From positions 1,240,001-1,304,000 of the forward strand of contig CBDFGJ010000003.1 in NCBI GenBank assembly GCA_965247035.1: DNA of 64,000 bases, read 5' to 3'. The notes beneath the pieces are model-generated. The model was not told the DNA's origin and searched no databases. It saw only the letters and a list, made by a program, of their open reading frames with translations. This stretch comes from Azophilus sp965247035. Lineage in GTDB: Bacteria; Pseudomonadota; Gammaproteobacteria; Pseudomonadales; Azotimanducaceae. Both the position numbers and the translations under genes were made by a program. Below, piece by piece: positions 1 through 8,142 of the stretch (position 1 is the stretch's first letter; the number at the start of each line of letters is the position of its first letter).

Positions 1-1334
1 ACAGGGCCCACGTTATTCATCCCTATACAGATTTTGCAACATTTCAAGATGAGGGAAGCCATGTAATCAGTGGTGCTTCCGGGTGTTATGTTACTGACAT
101 TGAGGGTAATACATATCTTGATGCCATAGCCGGTCTCTGGTGTGCAAACATCGGCCATGGTCGCGCCGATATGGCAGAGGCGATTGCCAGCCAGGTCGCC
201 AGGATGCAGTATTACAACCCATTTGGCCATACCACCAATGAACCTGCTGCCGTGCTCGCGGAAAAGCTAGCCAAGCTAACGCCTGGCTCATTAAATCATG
301 TTTATTTTACCTGCGGTGGTTCAACGGCAAATGATTCAGCTATCAGAGTGATTCACTACTATAATAACCTGCGGGGAAAACCGAATAAAAAGCATATTAT
401 CTCACGCAATAATGGCTACCACGGCAGCACCTATATAGCGGCAAGTCTGACTGGTATTCAGGCCACAAAAAACTGTTTTGACGCAGTGGGTAGCGATTGG
501 ATTAGTCATGTATCTGCGGCGGATATGTATCGTCGACCTGTAGGCGCTGAACATCTATCTGAGACTGAGTACTGCCAATTTCTGTGCAATGAGCTTGAAA
601 ATCATATTTTGCGATTAGGGGCAGACAACGTGGCAGCGTTTATCGCCGAGCCTATTATGGGCGCAGGAGGTGTTTTGGTGGCGCCAGTTGGGCACCAGTC
701 CGCTGTCGCCAGAATATTAAAAAAATATGATATTTTAATGGTCGCCGATGAAGTGGTAACGGCTTTTGGTCGTCTGGGTGAATGGGTCTCCTGCGAATCC
801 GTTTTTGGCTTTGTACCCGATATTTTGGTTGTGGCAAAAGGTATTAATTCAGGCTATATCCCCCTTGGAGCCGCTGTATTTTCCAGTGAAATCTACGATG
901 TGATTAGCCAGCCCCAAGCCGAAGGTGGCGTCTTCTCGATGGGCTTCACCTATACTGGGCATGCCGTGGCATGCGCCGCCGCGTTGAAAAATATAGAAAT
1001 ACTCGAAACTGAAGGCATATTGCAAAATGTCAAAAAACTGAGCCCTATTCTCCATCAGGAGGCGGAAAAACTGTTGCGCCATGATATTGTTGGCGATGTT
1101 CGCGGACAGGGCTTTATGCTCGGTATTGAGCTCGTAAAAAATAAGCAGACTAAAGAGCCTTTGCTCGGCGCACATAAAATTTATGAGCTGTGCTTAAGCC
1201 TCGGTGTTATTGTTCGTCCTATCGGCCACATTGTGGTGATTTCACCGCCTTTAACGATCAATGTTGAAGATATTAACAAGCTGATAGCAGCGCTTGACCA
1301 CAGTATCGCGCTATTGTCAGCAGAACAAGAGTGA
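1..1334 (+). CDS. Class III (omega) aminotransferase, 5'-truncated
   Basis: PLP-dependent transaminase of the class III family (omega-amino acid:pyruvate, putrescine or GABA type), moving a terminal amino group to a keto acid in the cytoplasm. The frame is open from base 3, so the start codon lies upstream; 443 residues are visible. Seen: the N-terminal HPYTDF region, the glycine-rich cofactor stretch with TCGGSTAND, the DEVVTAFGR motif holding the PLP-nitrogen aspartate, and the PLP lysine in VVAKGINSG (codon 837-839). The stop overlaps the region of the next start, so it heads a tight co-directional run of five genes reaching 5697. The substrate cannot be read from sequence; the neighbouring decarboxylase and ureohydrolase suggest an amine or guanidino-derived amine. 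Family confident, substrate not. Confidence 0.93.
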   Translation, partial: RAHVIHPYTDFATFQDEGSHVISGASGCYVTDIEGNTYLDAIAGLWCANIGHGRADMAEAIASQVARMQYYNPFGHTTNEPAAVLAEKLAKLTPGSLNHVYFTCGGSTANDSAIRVIHYYNNLRGKPNKKHIISRNNGYHGSTYIAASLTGIQATKNCFDAVGSDWISHVSAADMYRRPVGAEHLSETEYCQFLCNELENHILRLGADNVAAFIAEPIMGAGGVLVAPVGHQSAVARILKKYDILMVADEVVTAFGRLGEWVSCESVFGFVPDILVVAKGINSGYIPLGAAVFSSEIYDVISQPQAEGGVFSMGFTYTGHAVACAAALKNIEILETEGILQNVKKLSPILHQEAEKLLRHDIVGDVRGQGFMLGIELVKNKQTKEPLLGAHKIYELCLSLGVIVRPIGHIVVISPPLTINVEDINKLIAALDHSIALLSAEQE

Positions 1335-1342
1335 GGGTTGTT

Positions 1343-2665
1343 ATGTCCGGCGATATCTACAAATTACCTAAGCAAGGTGATTCCTATAAATCCGTGATGG
1401 ATCAGGTCAAAGAACTAAGATCTCAGATGACCTCGGGTCAACTAGGTAAATTAGCCAGCACCACATTTCAGGGTCACGAAGAGATGGAACAACTGACCCA
1501 TGAGGCCTACGGGCAATTTCTTGAGTGGAATGGCCTGTTTACTTTCCAAGAGCCGGCTGCAGCCAAAATGGAAAATGAAGTTCTGGATATCTGTATTGAC
1601 CTTATGAATGGGGGTTCCGAAAGTGGTGCAAATTTAACCAGTGGCGGCACAGAATCGAATTTCAATGCTTTCCATGCCATGCGTAAATGGGCTAGAGAGG
1701 TTAAACCGGAAATAACCCAACCGGAGGTAGTGGCACCCTATTCCACTCATTCCACGGTACATAAAACCTGCCAATATCTTGATATCAAAGTGGTCATCGT
1801 GCCCCAGGCACCTGATCTATCCTGTGATATGCGCGCACTTGAAAATGCCATTGGCCCCAATACCATCGGCATTGTTGGCTCTGCACCAAACTGGCCCTAT
1901 GGCACGGTAGATCCGATTACCGAGATGGGCGAAATCGCTATTGATAAAAACCTCTGGTTACATGTAGACGCCTGCGTTGGCGGTTATATTTTGCCGTTCT
2001 TTAAACAACTTGGCGTCGATGTACCAGCTTATGATTTTTCGGTTCCCGGGGTGCGCTCGATATCTGCAGATTTGCATAAATACGGCTATGCGCCAAAACC
2101 CTGCTCAACTGTACTGTGGCGCTCACACGACGAGATGGGGTACCACTATATGCCGATTGATGCCTGGGCCTGCGGGCTCTATCTGTCCCAGGGTTTTGTA
2201 GGCTCAAGAACCTTGGGGCCGGTGGCTGGAATCTGGTCTCTAATGCATTACTGGGGTGAAGAGGGCTATCTAAATAATGCCAAACGCATTCTTCATGTAA
2301 AGCGCTCAATTATTGATAAGTGTGCCTCAACACCGGGTTTAAAAACCTGGGCAACCGATGGCCCATTGCTCATGATTGCCTCAGATGACTTTGATATTCA
2401 GCTATTGGTGGGTGGCATGGAAGAGCGTGGCTGGAAACTACTGGGCGTGACTACCCCTCCGGCGATTCACTTGACGTTAGATGTTATGGAAGACGAATAT
2501 CTCGAGCGCTTCTTGCAAGATTTAGAGGATGTCAGCAGGGATATTCGCGATAAAAAATTTACTAAAGAGGGGCTTCTAACCTATGGTGGCGTTGGCGCAG
2601 AGGCCGACGCGCCAAAATGGCTGCTCACTGCGGTAGAAATTATGAACAAGCAGAACTCGCAATAG
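1343..2665 (+). CDS. Group II PLP-dependent decarboxylase / sphingosine-phosphate-lyase-like enzyme
   Basis: PLP enzyme of the pyridoxal-dependent decarboxylase fold, closest in motif style to sphingosine-1-phosphate lyases and bacterial relatives. Seen: HVDACVGGYILPF (cofactor aspartate), then VPGVRSISADLHKYGYAP with the Schiff-base lysine at about residue 246, and THSTVHKT earlier. I prefer ATG 1343 (440 aa), which has GAGG about 7 bases upstream, over GTG 1331, which overlaps the preceding stop. It could decarboxylate an amino acid or cleave a carbon-carbon bond retro-aldol fashion; sequence alone does not decide. Next to the aminotransferase it probably acts on the same amino compound. 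Confidence 0.88.
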   Translation: MSGDIYKLPKQGDSYKSVMDQVKELRSQMTSGQLGKLASTTFQGHEEMEQLTHEAYGQFLEWNGLFTFQEPAAAKMENEVLDICIDLMNGGSESGANLTSGGTESNFNAFHAMRKWAREVKPEITQPEVVAPYSTHSTVHKTCQYLDIKVVIVPQAPDLSCDMRALENAIGPNTIGIVGSAPNWPYGTVDPITEMGEIAIDKNLWLHVDACVGGYILPFFKQLGVDVPAYDFSVPGVRSISADLHKYGYAPKPCSTVLWRSHDEMGYHYMPIDAWACGLYLSQGFVGSRTLGPVAGIWSLMHYWGEEGYLNNAKRILHVKRSIIDKCASTPGLKTWATDGPLLMIASDDFDIQLLVGGMEERGWKLLGVTTPPAIHLTLDVMEDEYLERFLQDLEDVSRDIRDKKFTKEGLLTYGGVGAEADAPKWLLTAVEIMNKQNSQ

Positions 2666-2678
2666 GATTGCAAAAATT

Positions 2679-3476
2679 ATGGCTGATCTAGCAGAAAAGG
2701 TTGCATTAGTCACTGGTGCGGGTCATCCAAAAGGTATAGGCCACGGCATTGCTCGCCAGTTAGCCAAGGCTGGTGCAACAGTCGTTATCAGTGATTTGGC
2801 CGATCTCCAAGCACTTGAAGACGGTGTTACAGACCTGCAAGCCCTCGGCGGCGAAGCAGCATCCACTCTCTGTGATGTTAGCAACAAAGAGTCGTTTGAA
2901 AAGGCTCTGACCTTTGTATTAAAGAATTACAAAAAGCTCGATATCCTGGTCAATAATGCTGGCGTTGCGGTAGGAAATGAAGACTTTTTAGCCATAACAG
3001 ATTCAGATTGGCAGCTGAGCAATCAGGTTAACTTGATGGGTGCAGTGATTGGCTGTCAAACGGTCCTGCCTTTATTTAAACAACAGGGTTCGGGCTCGAT
3101 TATTAATATTGCCTCGCTCGCTGGATTAGGGGCTATAAATGGCATACCAGCCAACTATACAGCATCTAAGTTCGCTCTAGTCGGCTTAAGTAAACAGCTG
3201 GCATTACAATATGCTGCCGACAATATCCGTGTGAACGCAATCTGTCCTGGCTCTGTGGTGACACAGATGCATGAGCTCACCCTGCAGTCTATTGCCGATA
3301 CTAATGGCGTTTCTCTTCAGCAGGCACAGGACATTGAGAACGCATCAATTCCCCTCGGTTATTCCGCAAAACCAGAGGCCATTGGCGATGCCGTGGTATT
3401 TCTAGCTGGCGACAGTGCATCTTATATTACTGGCCAGGCACTACCCGTAGCTGGCGGTATGGTGCCCGGGCTTTAA
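2679..3476 (+). CDS. SDR-family NAD(P)-dependent oxidoreductase
   Basis: Classical short-chain dehydrogenase of 265 aa. Seen: an N-terminal Rossmann glycine motif (VTGAGHPKGIGHGIA), the NNAG structural motif, the catalytic YTASK and the PG motif after it (CPGSVVTQM). It probably oxidises an alcohol or reduces an aldehyde/ketone made by the preceding PLP enzymes; the substrate is not deducible. It lies 13 bases after the decarboxylase, and its stop TAA directly abuts the ATG of the following transporter, so one polycistronic message is likely. Confidence 0.9.
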   Translation: MADLAEKVALVTGAGHPKGIGHGIARQLAKAGATVVISDLADLQALEDGVTDLQALGGEAASTLCDVSNKESFEKALTFVLKNYKKLDILVNNAGVAVGNEDFLAITDSDWQLSNQVNLMGAVIGCQTVLPLFKQQGSGSIINIASLAGLGAINGIPANYTASKFALVGLSKQLALQYAADNIRVNAICPGSVVTQMHELTLQSIADTNGVSLQQAQDIENASIPLGYSAKPEAIGDAVVFLAGDSASYITGQALPVAGGMVPGL

Positions 3477-4634
3477 ATGATTGGTTTCAATATAAATAAA
3501 AAATCCCCTAAGGCTATAGTTCCTGCATCGATGATGGCTGCAGCCGGAGCGGCTGTATTCTTATTGCTGCCGATTATCATTGGATCTGCAATGGATACAT
3601 TGGGCTTGAGCGAAGAGCAGGCAGGACTGCTAGCCAGCAGCTATTTTACCGGCTACCTCTGTTCTTGTATCGCCACCTTCGGACTGGTGCAGCGCATTAA
3701 CCACAAAACACTGGCCAGGAGGTCATATACTGTTTTATCCCTCAGCTTGCTGACCGCTGCACTGCCGCTAAACCCAATTGCCATTGCGCTTTCTATGGCT
3801 TTTGCCGGTGCAGGTGCGGGCGCACTGTTCGGCCTGGCTGTTCTAATCGTAGGGCAGACTGATAATGCTGATCGCAACTTTGGGATCTTACTTGTGGCCC
3901 AGCAATTGTTTGCCGCGGCCCTACTCTTTATATTGCCTCAATGGGTAATTCCCATATGGGGCTTTAGTGGCCTAATGTTGGCCCTGAGCATTGCATTGGG
4001 CATTGGTTTACTGTTTCTTAATGGCATTGATAACAGCTCTCAGAGAAGGTCTTCTCAAAATACTAAAATAATCACCGAAGTGCCGTTCTTGCTACAAACA
4101 CTAACTGGGCTTTTTGCTTTGATGGTTCACTTTGCAGCGCTCTCTGCCGTTTGGGCTTTTATTGAGCGCATAGCGGTAGACCAGGGTTTACAAACAGATC
4201 AAATTGGCTTTGCCCTGGCCTTCTCAATGCTCGGTGGCGTAATTGGTGGCCTGCTTGTAGCAATATTAGGGGTGCGCATTGGGCGAAGTATCCCAGTATG
4301 GCTTTCTCTATTAGCTTTTATAGGGATTTTCTACTGCTACTCCACCAACTTTGACATGCTGGGCTTTTCCCTTGTGACCTTCATTTTTTCTCTGTTCTGG
4401 AATTATATTCTCGGCTATCAAATGGCCATTATTGCAGAACTAGATCAAGGTGGTCGTTACGCTGTTTTTATTCCCGGAGCTCAGGCCTTGGGGGCTGTCA
4501 CTGGCCCTGCAGCTGCAGGCTTTATTATTGCTAATCAGGGTTATATATCGGTGCTTGGTGCGGCTGGGGTTATTGTTTTTATCACCAGCGGGCTATTTTT
4601 AAACTTAATTCGAACGGGGAAGAACCATGCCTAA
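3477..4634 (+). CDS. MFS transporter
   Basis: Integral inner-membrane permease of 385 aa with about 12 hydrophobic segments, glycine-rich helices and short polar loops typical of the major facilitator superfamily. No substrate signature is recognised. The ATG abuts the SDR stop codon, and its 3' end overlaps the ureohydrolase start by 8 bases, which indicates translational coupling. It resembles the second MFS protein encoded at 6835-7977 (both have an ERIA...Q/T motif in the middle loop region), so the cluster holds two related permeases, perhaps for substrate and product. Confidence 0.88.
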   Translation: MIGFNINKKSPKAIVPASMMAAAGAAVFLLLPIIIGSAMDTLGLSEEQAGLLASSYFTGYLCSCIATFGLVQRINHKTLARRSYTVLSLSLLTAALPLNPIAIALSMAFAGAGAGALFGLAVLIVGQTDNADRNFGILLVAQQLFAAALLFILPQWVIPIWGFSGLMLALSIALGIGLLFLNGIDNSSQRRSSQNTKIITEVPFLLQTLTGLFALMVHFAALSAVWAFIERIAVDQGLQTDQIGFALAFSMLGGVIGGLLVAILGVRIGRSIPVWLSLLAFIGIFYCYSTNFDMLGFSLVTFIFSLFWNYILGYQMAIIAELDQGGRYAVFIPGAQALGAVTGPAAAGFIIANQGYISVLGAAGVIVFITSGLFLNLIRTGKNHA

Positions 4635-5697
4635 GGTCAGTCAAGAGCGTCTGGATAGGTACCGTCAACTAGACACAGATGCCTTCGCGTTTAAAAACAA
4701 TCTCGTACAGCAATTTTTCGCCCGTGCAGCAGAGCAAGGATATAACCTGGATCCAGAAGCGCATCATATGCATTCAGGATTTTTCCAAGCTCCCCATCGC
4801 ACGGATCCAACTGGCGCCGATATTGCGATGTTTGGCAGCCCCTGTGATCTCGGTGCTATCGGCTTGGCGGGCACTCGCCATGGTCCCAGAGCCGTTAGGG
4901 AGCGCTCGCGTTTCTTTGGCCCCTATAACGATGCCACCGGAAATATTCCCTTTGAGCAGTGTCAAATTGTCGATCTGGGCGATGTCAATTGGAGCTCAGC
5001 AAGTTTAGGCGTGCGCATTCAGGATGATATTTATCAGCAGGCCAGAGAAGCAGCTAAGGCCGGTGCCGTAACTCTTTCTTGCGGTGGCGAGCACACCACC
5101 AGCTTCGGTGTGTTAAAAGGGCTGTCAGAAGTCCATAACGACAGCTTTAGCCTGATCCATGTAGACGCTCACAGCGACACTATGGCTACCTGGGGTGGTG
5201 ATTCTGTTAATGATGGCTCGGTCTTTCGGCAGGCGGTGCTCAATGGTTTTATTGACCCTGAGCGCACCGTGCAAATTGGCATAAGAGGCCGATCTAATAT
5301 CCTCTGGGAATTCTCACATGATTCTGGCATGACCGTGATATCTGCCGACGAGGTCTTCGAGAAAGGTATTGACTACGTGATGGACAAGGCGCGAGAAGCA
5401 GCCGGTAGAGAGAAGACCTATTTTTCATTCGATGTAGATGGCCTTGATAGCAGCTATATGATGGGTACCACCGGCCCTGAACCCTTTGGCTTAACTCCCC
5501 GCCAGGTCAGAGATATTATTTTGCGTTCCAGAGAGTTCGATATTATTGGTGCCGACATGGTTGAACTTAATCCAAGCAGAGATTCAAACCAGATGAGTAC
5601 TCATGTGGCAACGGGATTATTTTTTGAATTGCTTTCATTGCTGGCCGATTGCTGGGTAACCCGCAATGGCCGAAGCAATCCCACCCAGTGGCTCTAG
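4627..5697 (+). CDS. Ureohydrolase (agmatinase/arginase family), divergent
   Basis: Dinuclear-manganese ureohydrolase fold, 356 aa; the family hydrolyses guanidino compounds to urea plus an amine. Metal-ligand motifs are present: GGEH (H156), DAHSD (D180, H182, D184) and FDVDGLD (D269, D271). Two family features are altered. The HG(T/M) motif whose His lies at the active site in agmatinase and arginase reads NDGSVF (D196), and the PGTGTP loop reads MMGTTGPEP. The VQIGIRG strand is conserved. The substrate is therefore probably a guanidino acid or another guanidine rather than agmatine, which is inference. It overlaps the MFS gene by 8 bases and ends 4 bases from the convergent Ldh2 gene. Confidence 0.88.
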   Translation: MPKVSQERLDRYRQLDTDAFAFKNNLVQQFFARAAEQGYNLDPEAHHMHSGFFQAPHRTDPTGADIAMFGSPCDLGAIGLAGTRHGPRAVRERSRFFGPYNDATGNIPFEQCQIVDLGDVNWSSASLGVRIQDDIYQQAREAAKAGAVTLSCGGEHTTSFGVLKGLSEVHNDSFSLIHVDAHSDTMATWGGDSVNDGSVFRQAVLNGFIDPERTVQIGIRGRSNILWEFSHDSGMTVISADEVFEKGIDYVMDKAREAAGREKTYFSFDVDGLDSSYMMGTTGPEPFGLTPRQVRDIILRSREFDIIGADMVELNPSRDSNQMSTHVATGLFFELLSLLADCWVTRNGRSNPTQWL

Positions 5698-5701
5698 CGG
5701 G

Positions 5702-6832
5702 TCACCGTTTTTTGGCGGCAAAATCGTCCCTTAACTGTTGTTCGGTAAGTCCGTACCTGCTGGCAATATTGACAAAAAATGGATCCCAGTGGTTGGTCAG
5801 GACGTCGACCATCTCCGCATTTTCCTGCAGAAACTTATAGCCTGCTGACCCTGGGGTACGCACTGAATGCCCTGGTTTTGGCGGACAGTTCTCGATGGCA
5901 GATATATAGCTATCCGACCTAGCCTTGACCGCATCTATGGAGCCAAATACGGCCGGATTGATGCATAGATAGTAACTTCCGCCAACAGTGGCAGAACTGT
6001 TTTTGTCTCCTGAAACCACTTCATCTATGGTCGGCAGATCAGTGGAAGGGATGCCAATTGGATTGATAATAGCAGTCATTGCCTCAGTCCACATATTTAA
6101 CGCATAGGTGCGCGGAGTTTCGATTTGACCTGCCGCAGAGCAGTCCCATACTCTCCCGTAGCCTTCGATGGGCTTGGCATAGGGCGTCACATCATCGCTT
6201 AGATCTCCCGACTCAGGGTCGATTAGCCATTTTCCTTTCAATGGCTTGTTATGAATTGCAGCCTCTGACACATCGGCATCGTAAAATTCTGCCAATGCCA
6301 CACTAGCCCAAATAGGGCTTTTTTCCCCGGCTGGCACAATAGCGTCAAAGGGCGGACAGGAGAGCCTATTGTGTAACCCCCCAAAAGGAGCCGCCAGCGG
6401 CACTGTATTGTTAGACGAAAAGGCCATCATGTCCTGTTCAAACGCTTTGTAAACATAGCGAGCGAAACTACCGGCATCATTGTGATTGCCGCCAAAAACA
6501 ATGGCTATACCTTGGGTGCGTGCTTTTTCCATCGCCAGATCAGCCATAATATTTAAGCACCAATAACCGGACGATTGGTTTCCGTCTACAGTAGCCCATG
6601 TAGGCCCCTCAGCAATTATCTGCGGTTCCGCCTGAATATCTAAGAGACCCATTTCAAGCGCTATATCAATGGCCTCATAGACACCAAGGCCCTGATTGAG
6701 CTTGCCCTGCTTATGAGCAAAAGCAATAGCATCAGCAACATAATCCGCATGGATTTCTGTGGCCCCTGCAGCCATCCACATTCGTTTGATAGCATATTCG
6801 AGGAAATAAATATTTTCGCTACGAGTTTCCAT
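5702..6832 (-). CDS. Ldh2/MDH-type NAD(P)-dependent oxidoreductase, divergent
   Basis: Member of the malate/L-lactate/ureidoglycolate dehydrogenase (Ldh2) family, 376 aa, usually oxidising 2-hydroxy acids or reducing imines with a non-Rossmann fold. Supporting blocks: the region around GGNHNDAGSFARY, which matches the family's NSxHFGAAGYY position, followed by TVPLAAPFGG, and a C-terminal RTPGSAG segment equivalent to the family's RxPGE. Unusual: the N-terminal RGHxSHG motif with its catalytic His is replaced by QGKLNQG (Q47). The chemistry may differ from dehydrogenation of 2-hydroxy acids. It is transcribed downstream of the divergent MFS gene, 2 bases apart, so the two form a two-gene unit opposing the first five genes. 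Confidence 0.82.
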   Translation of the reverse strand: METRSENIYFLEYAIKRMWMAAGATEIHADYVADAIAFAHKQGKLNQGLGVYEAIDIALEMGLLDIQAEPQIIAEGPTWATVDGNQSSGYWCLNIMADLAMEKARTQGIAIVFGGNHNDAGSFARYVYKAFEQDMMAFSSNNTVPLAAPFGGLHNRLSCPPFDAIVPAGEKSPIWASVALAEFYDADVSEAAIHNKPLKGKWLIDPESGDLSDDVTPYAKPIEGYGRVWDCSAAGQIETPRTYALNMWTEAMTAIINPIGIPSTDLPTIDEVVSGDKNSSATVGGSYYLCINPAVFGSIDAVKARSDSYISAIENCPPKPGHSVRTPGSAGYKFLQENAEMVDVLTNHWDPFFVNIASRYGLTEQQLRDDFAAKKR

Positions 6833-6834
6833 TA

Positions 6835-7977
6835 CTAGCGCTCTTTGGTTGCTAAATGATCAAGCTTTAAAATAATACTGGTGCCAAGCACAAATAACCC
6901 AGCGCTGACCCAATAACTGCCGGAGAGACCAAATGCTCCCTTGGCCGCAACAAATAACCCCGGCCCAATTAGTGCCCCCAGGGCTAGGGCAAAGGGAATC
7001 AACCCAGCCATTCGCTCTGACTGGTCATGAAAGGTGATCACCGTGTAAAAGTAAGCATTTCCAAAGAACCAACCAGCTGGCAGCAAAAGCATAACCACAG
7101 CATATTTAAATGCGGTCAGATCTTGCAGCAGTAATAACGGCAAGGTGACTAATGCCAGGGACACCAGTAGCGGTTTGGTACGGCCAAATCGTGCACCAAT
7201 CCAAGCTGCAATAAAGGGACCAGCAGCAGAACTGATCAAGCCAAGGCTCACCAACTGGGCCGTAAGATCAGTCGTCATTGAGCCATCATTGGCAATGCGC
7301 TCAAAAAATGCCCAGAGTCCAGCAAACCCAGCGAAATATAATAACAGCGCAATTAAACCCAGGACTACCGCACCAGAGCCCTTGATCCGAATCGCCTGAT
7401 AACCTGTGGAGCCACTAGCGGGCATATAGGGAATCAGTAACATGCATAACAAAATGACCAGCAGCATGCTTGAGAAAAGACTGAAGAAATTAACAAAATC
7501 AACGAAATAAAAAGACAGTGCTATCAGCAAAATCGCTGGAACTAGCTGCTCAGGTATCAACTTAATGGCAAACCCCCGATCCTTATCATGTCGATCGGAG
7601 ACAATAATATACCCAAGGGCATGAACCACTGCAGCCCCAACTCCGCAAGCCAAAAGGCCAATAAGAGTGACCTGATAAGACTTAAATAAAAGGATTGCGG
7701 CAATTGATGCCGCCATTGTGCACATGCTAACCGCAGCTAAAGTTCGCCAACTAATATCCCTTATCCAAAACGCAGATGAAAACGTAACCACCGCATAACT
7801 ACCAAAATAGGTAGATGCCAATAAACCTGTTTGATTATCATTCAAAGCGAAGTATGTCGCCGTGACACCCAGAACCATGGGTAGCAATGCGAATATCAGA
7901 ACACCGGCAACACCACAGGCGCATGCCGCTATCAAAACTGATCGATCATTCATTGACTGTGAAATAATTTTCTCCAT
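6835..7977 (-). CDS. MFS transporter
   Basis: Inner-membrane permease of the major facilitator superfamily, 380 aa from ATG 7977; in-frame TTG 7995 and ATG 7953 are alternatives. About 12 hydrophobic helices are visible. It is paralogous in layout to the transporter at 3477-4634. Its product is encoded with the Ldh2-family enzyme and divergently from the TonB-dependent receptor, so it likely carries the same compound across the inner membrane after the receptor brings it through the outer membrane. Substrate unknown. Confidence 0.87.
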   Translation of the reverse strand: MEKIISQSMNDRSVLIAACACGVAGVLIFALLPMVLGVTATYFALNDNQTGLLASTYFGSYAVVTFSSAFWIRDISWRTLAAVSMCTMAASIAAILLFKSYQVTLIGLLACGVGAAVVHALGYIIVSDRHDKDRGFAIKLIPEQLVPAILLIALSFYFVDFVNFFSLFSSMLLVILLCMLLIPYMPASGSTGYQAIRIKGSGAVVLGLIALLLYFAGFAGLWAFFERIANDGSMTTDLTAQLVSLGLISSAAGPFIAAWIGARFGRTKPLLVSLALVTLPLLLLQDLTAFKYAVVMLLLPAGWFFGNAYFYTVITFHDQSERMAGLIPFALALGALIGPGLFVAAKGAFGLSGSYWVSAGLFVLGTSIILKLDHLATKER

Positions 7978-8010
7978 GAGCAAACATAGCTCCAAAAATT
8001 GGAATCTAGT

Positions 8011-8039
8011 TTAGCTTCCTAAGCATGTCTATGCATAAT
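8011..8039 (+). promoter_or_regulatory. Weak candidate sigma70 promoter for the TonB receptor
   Basis: TTAGCT (8011-8016) and CATAAT (8034-8039) are separated by 17 bases, with a good -10 and a poor -35. It lies in the divergent gap upstream of the receptor gene. Identified by eye only. Confidence 0.3.
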
Positions 8040-8063
8040 AGCCCAGCGGCCATCGCTCACCCG

Positions 8064-8080
8064 TTACCCATTAAGGGTAA
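8064..8080. promoter_or_regulatory. Inverted repeat, candidate operator between divergent genes
   Basis: Perfect 6-bp arms TTACCC and GGGTAA are separated by ATTAA. It sits just downstream of the possible -10 box and 63 bases before the receptor start, in the only regulatory gap shared by the MFS gene and the receptor gene. No regulator gene is in view. Confidence 0.35.
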
Positions 8081-8142
8081 TTATGCCTGTCAGCCAATTC
8101 CTATACGGTGACTTTGTATTCTTTAACTTATTGGGGGGAATT

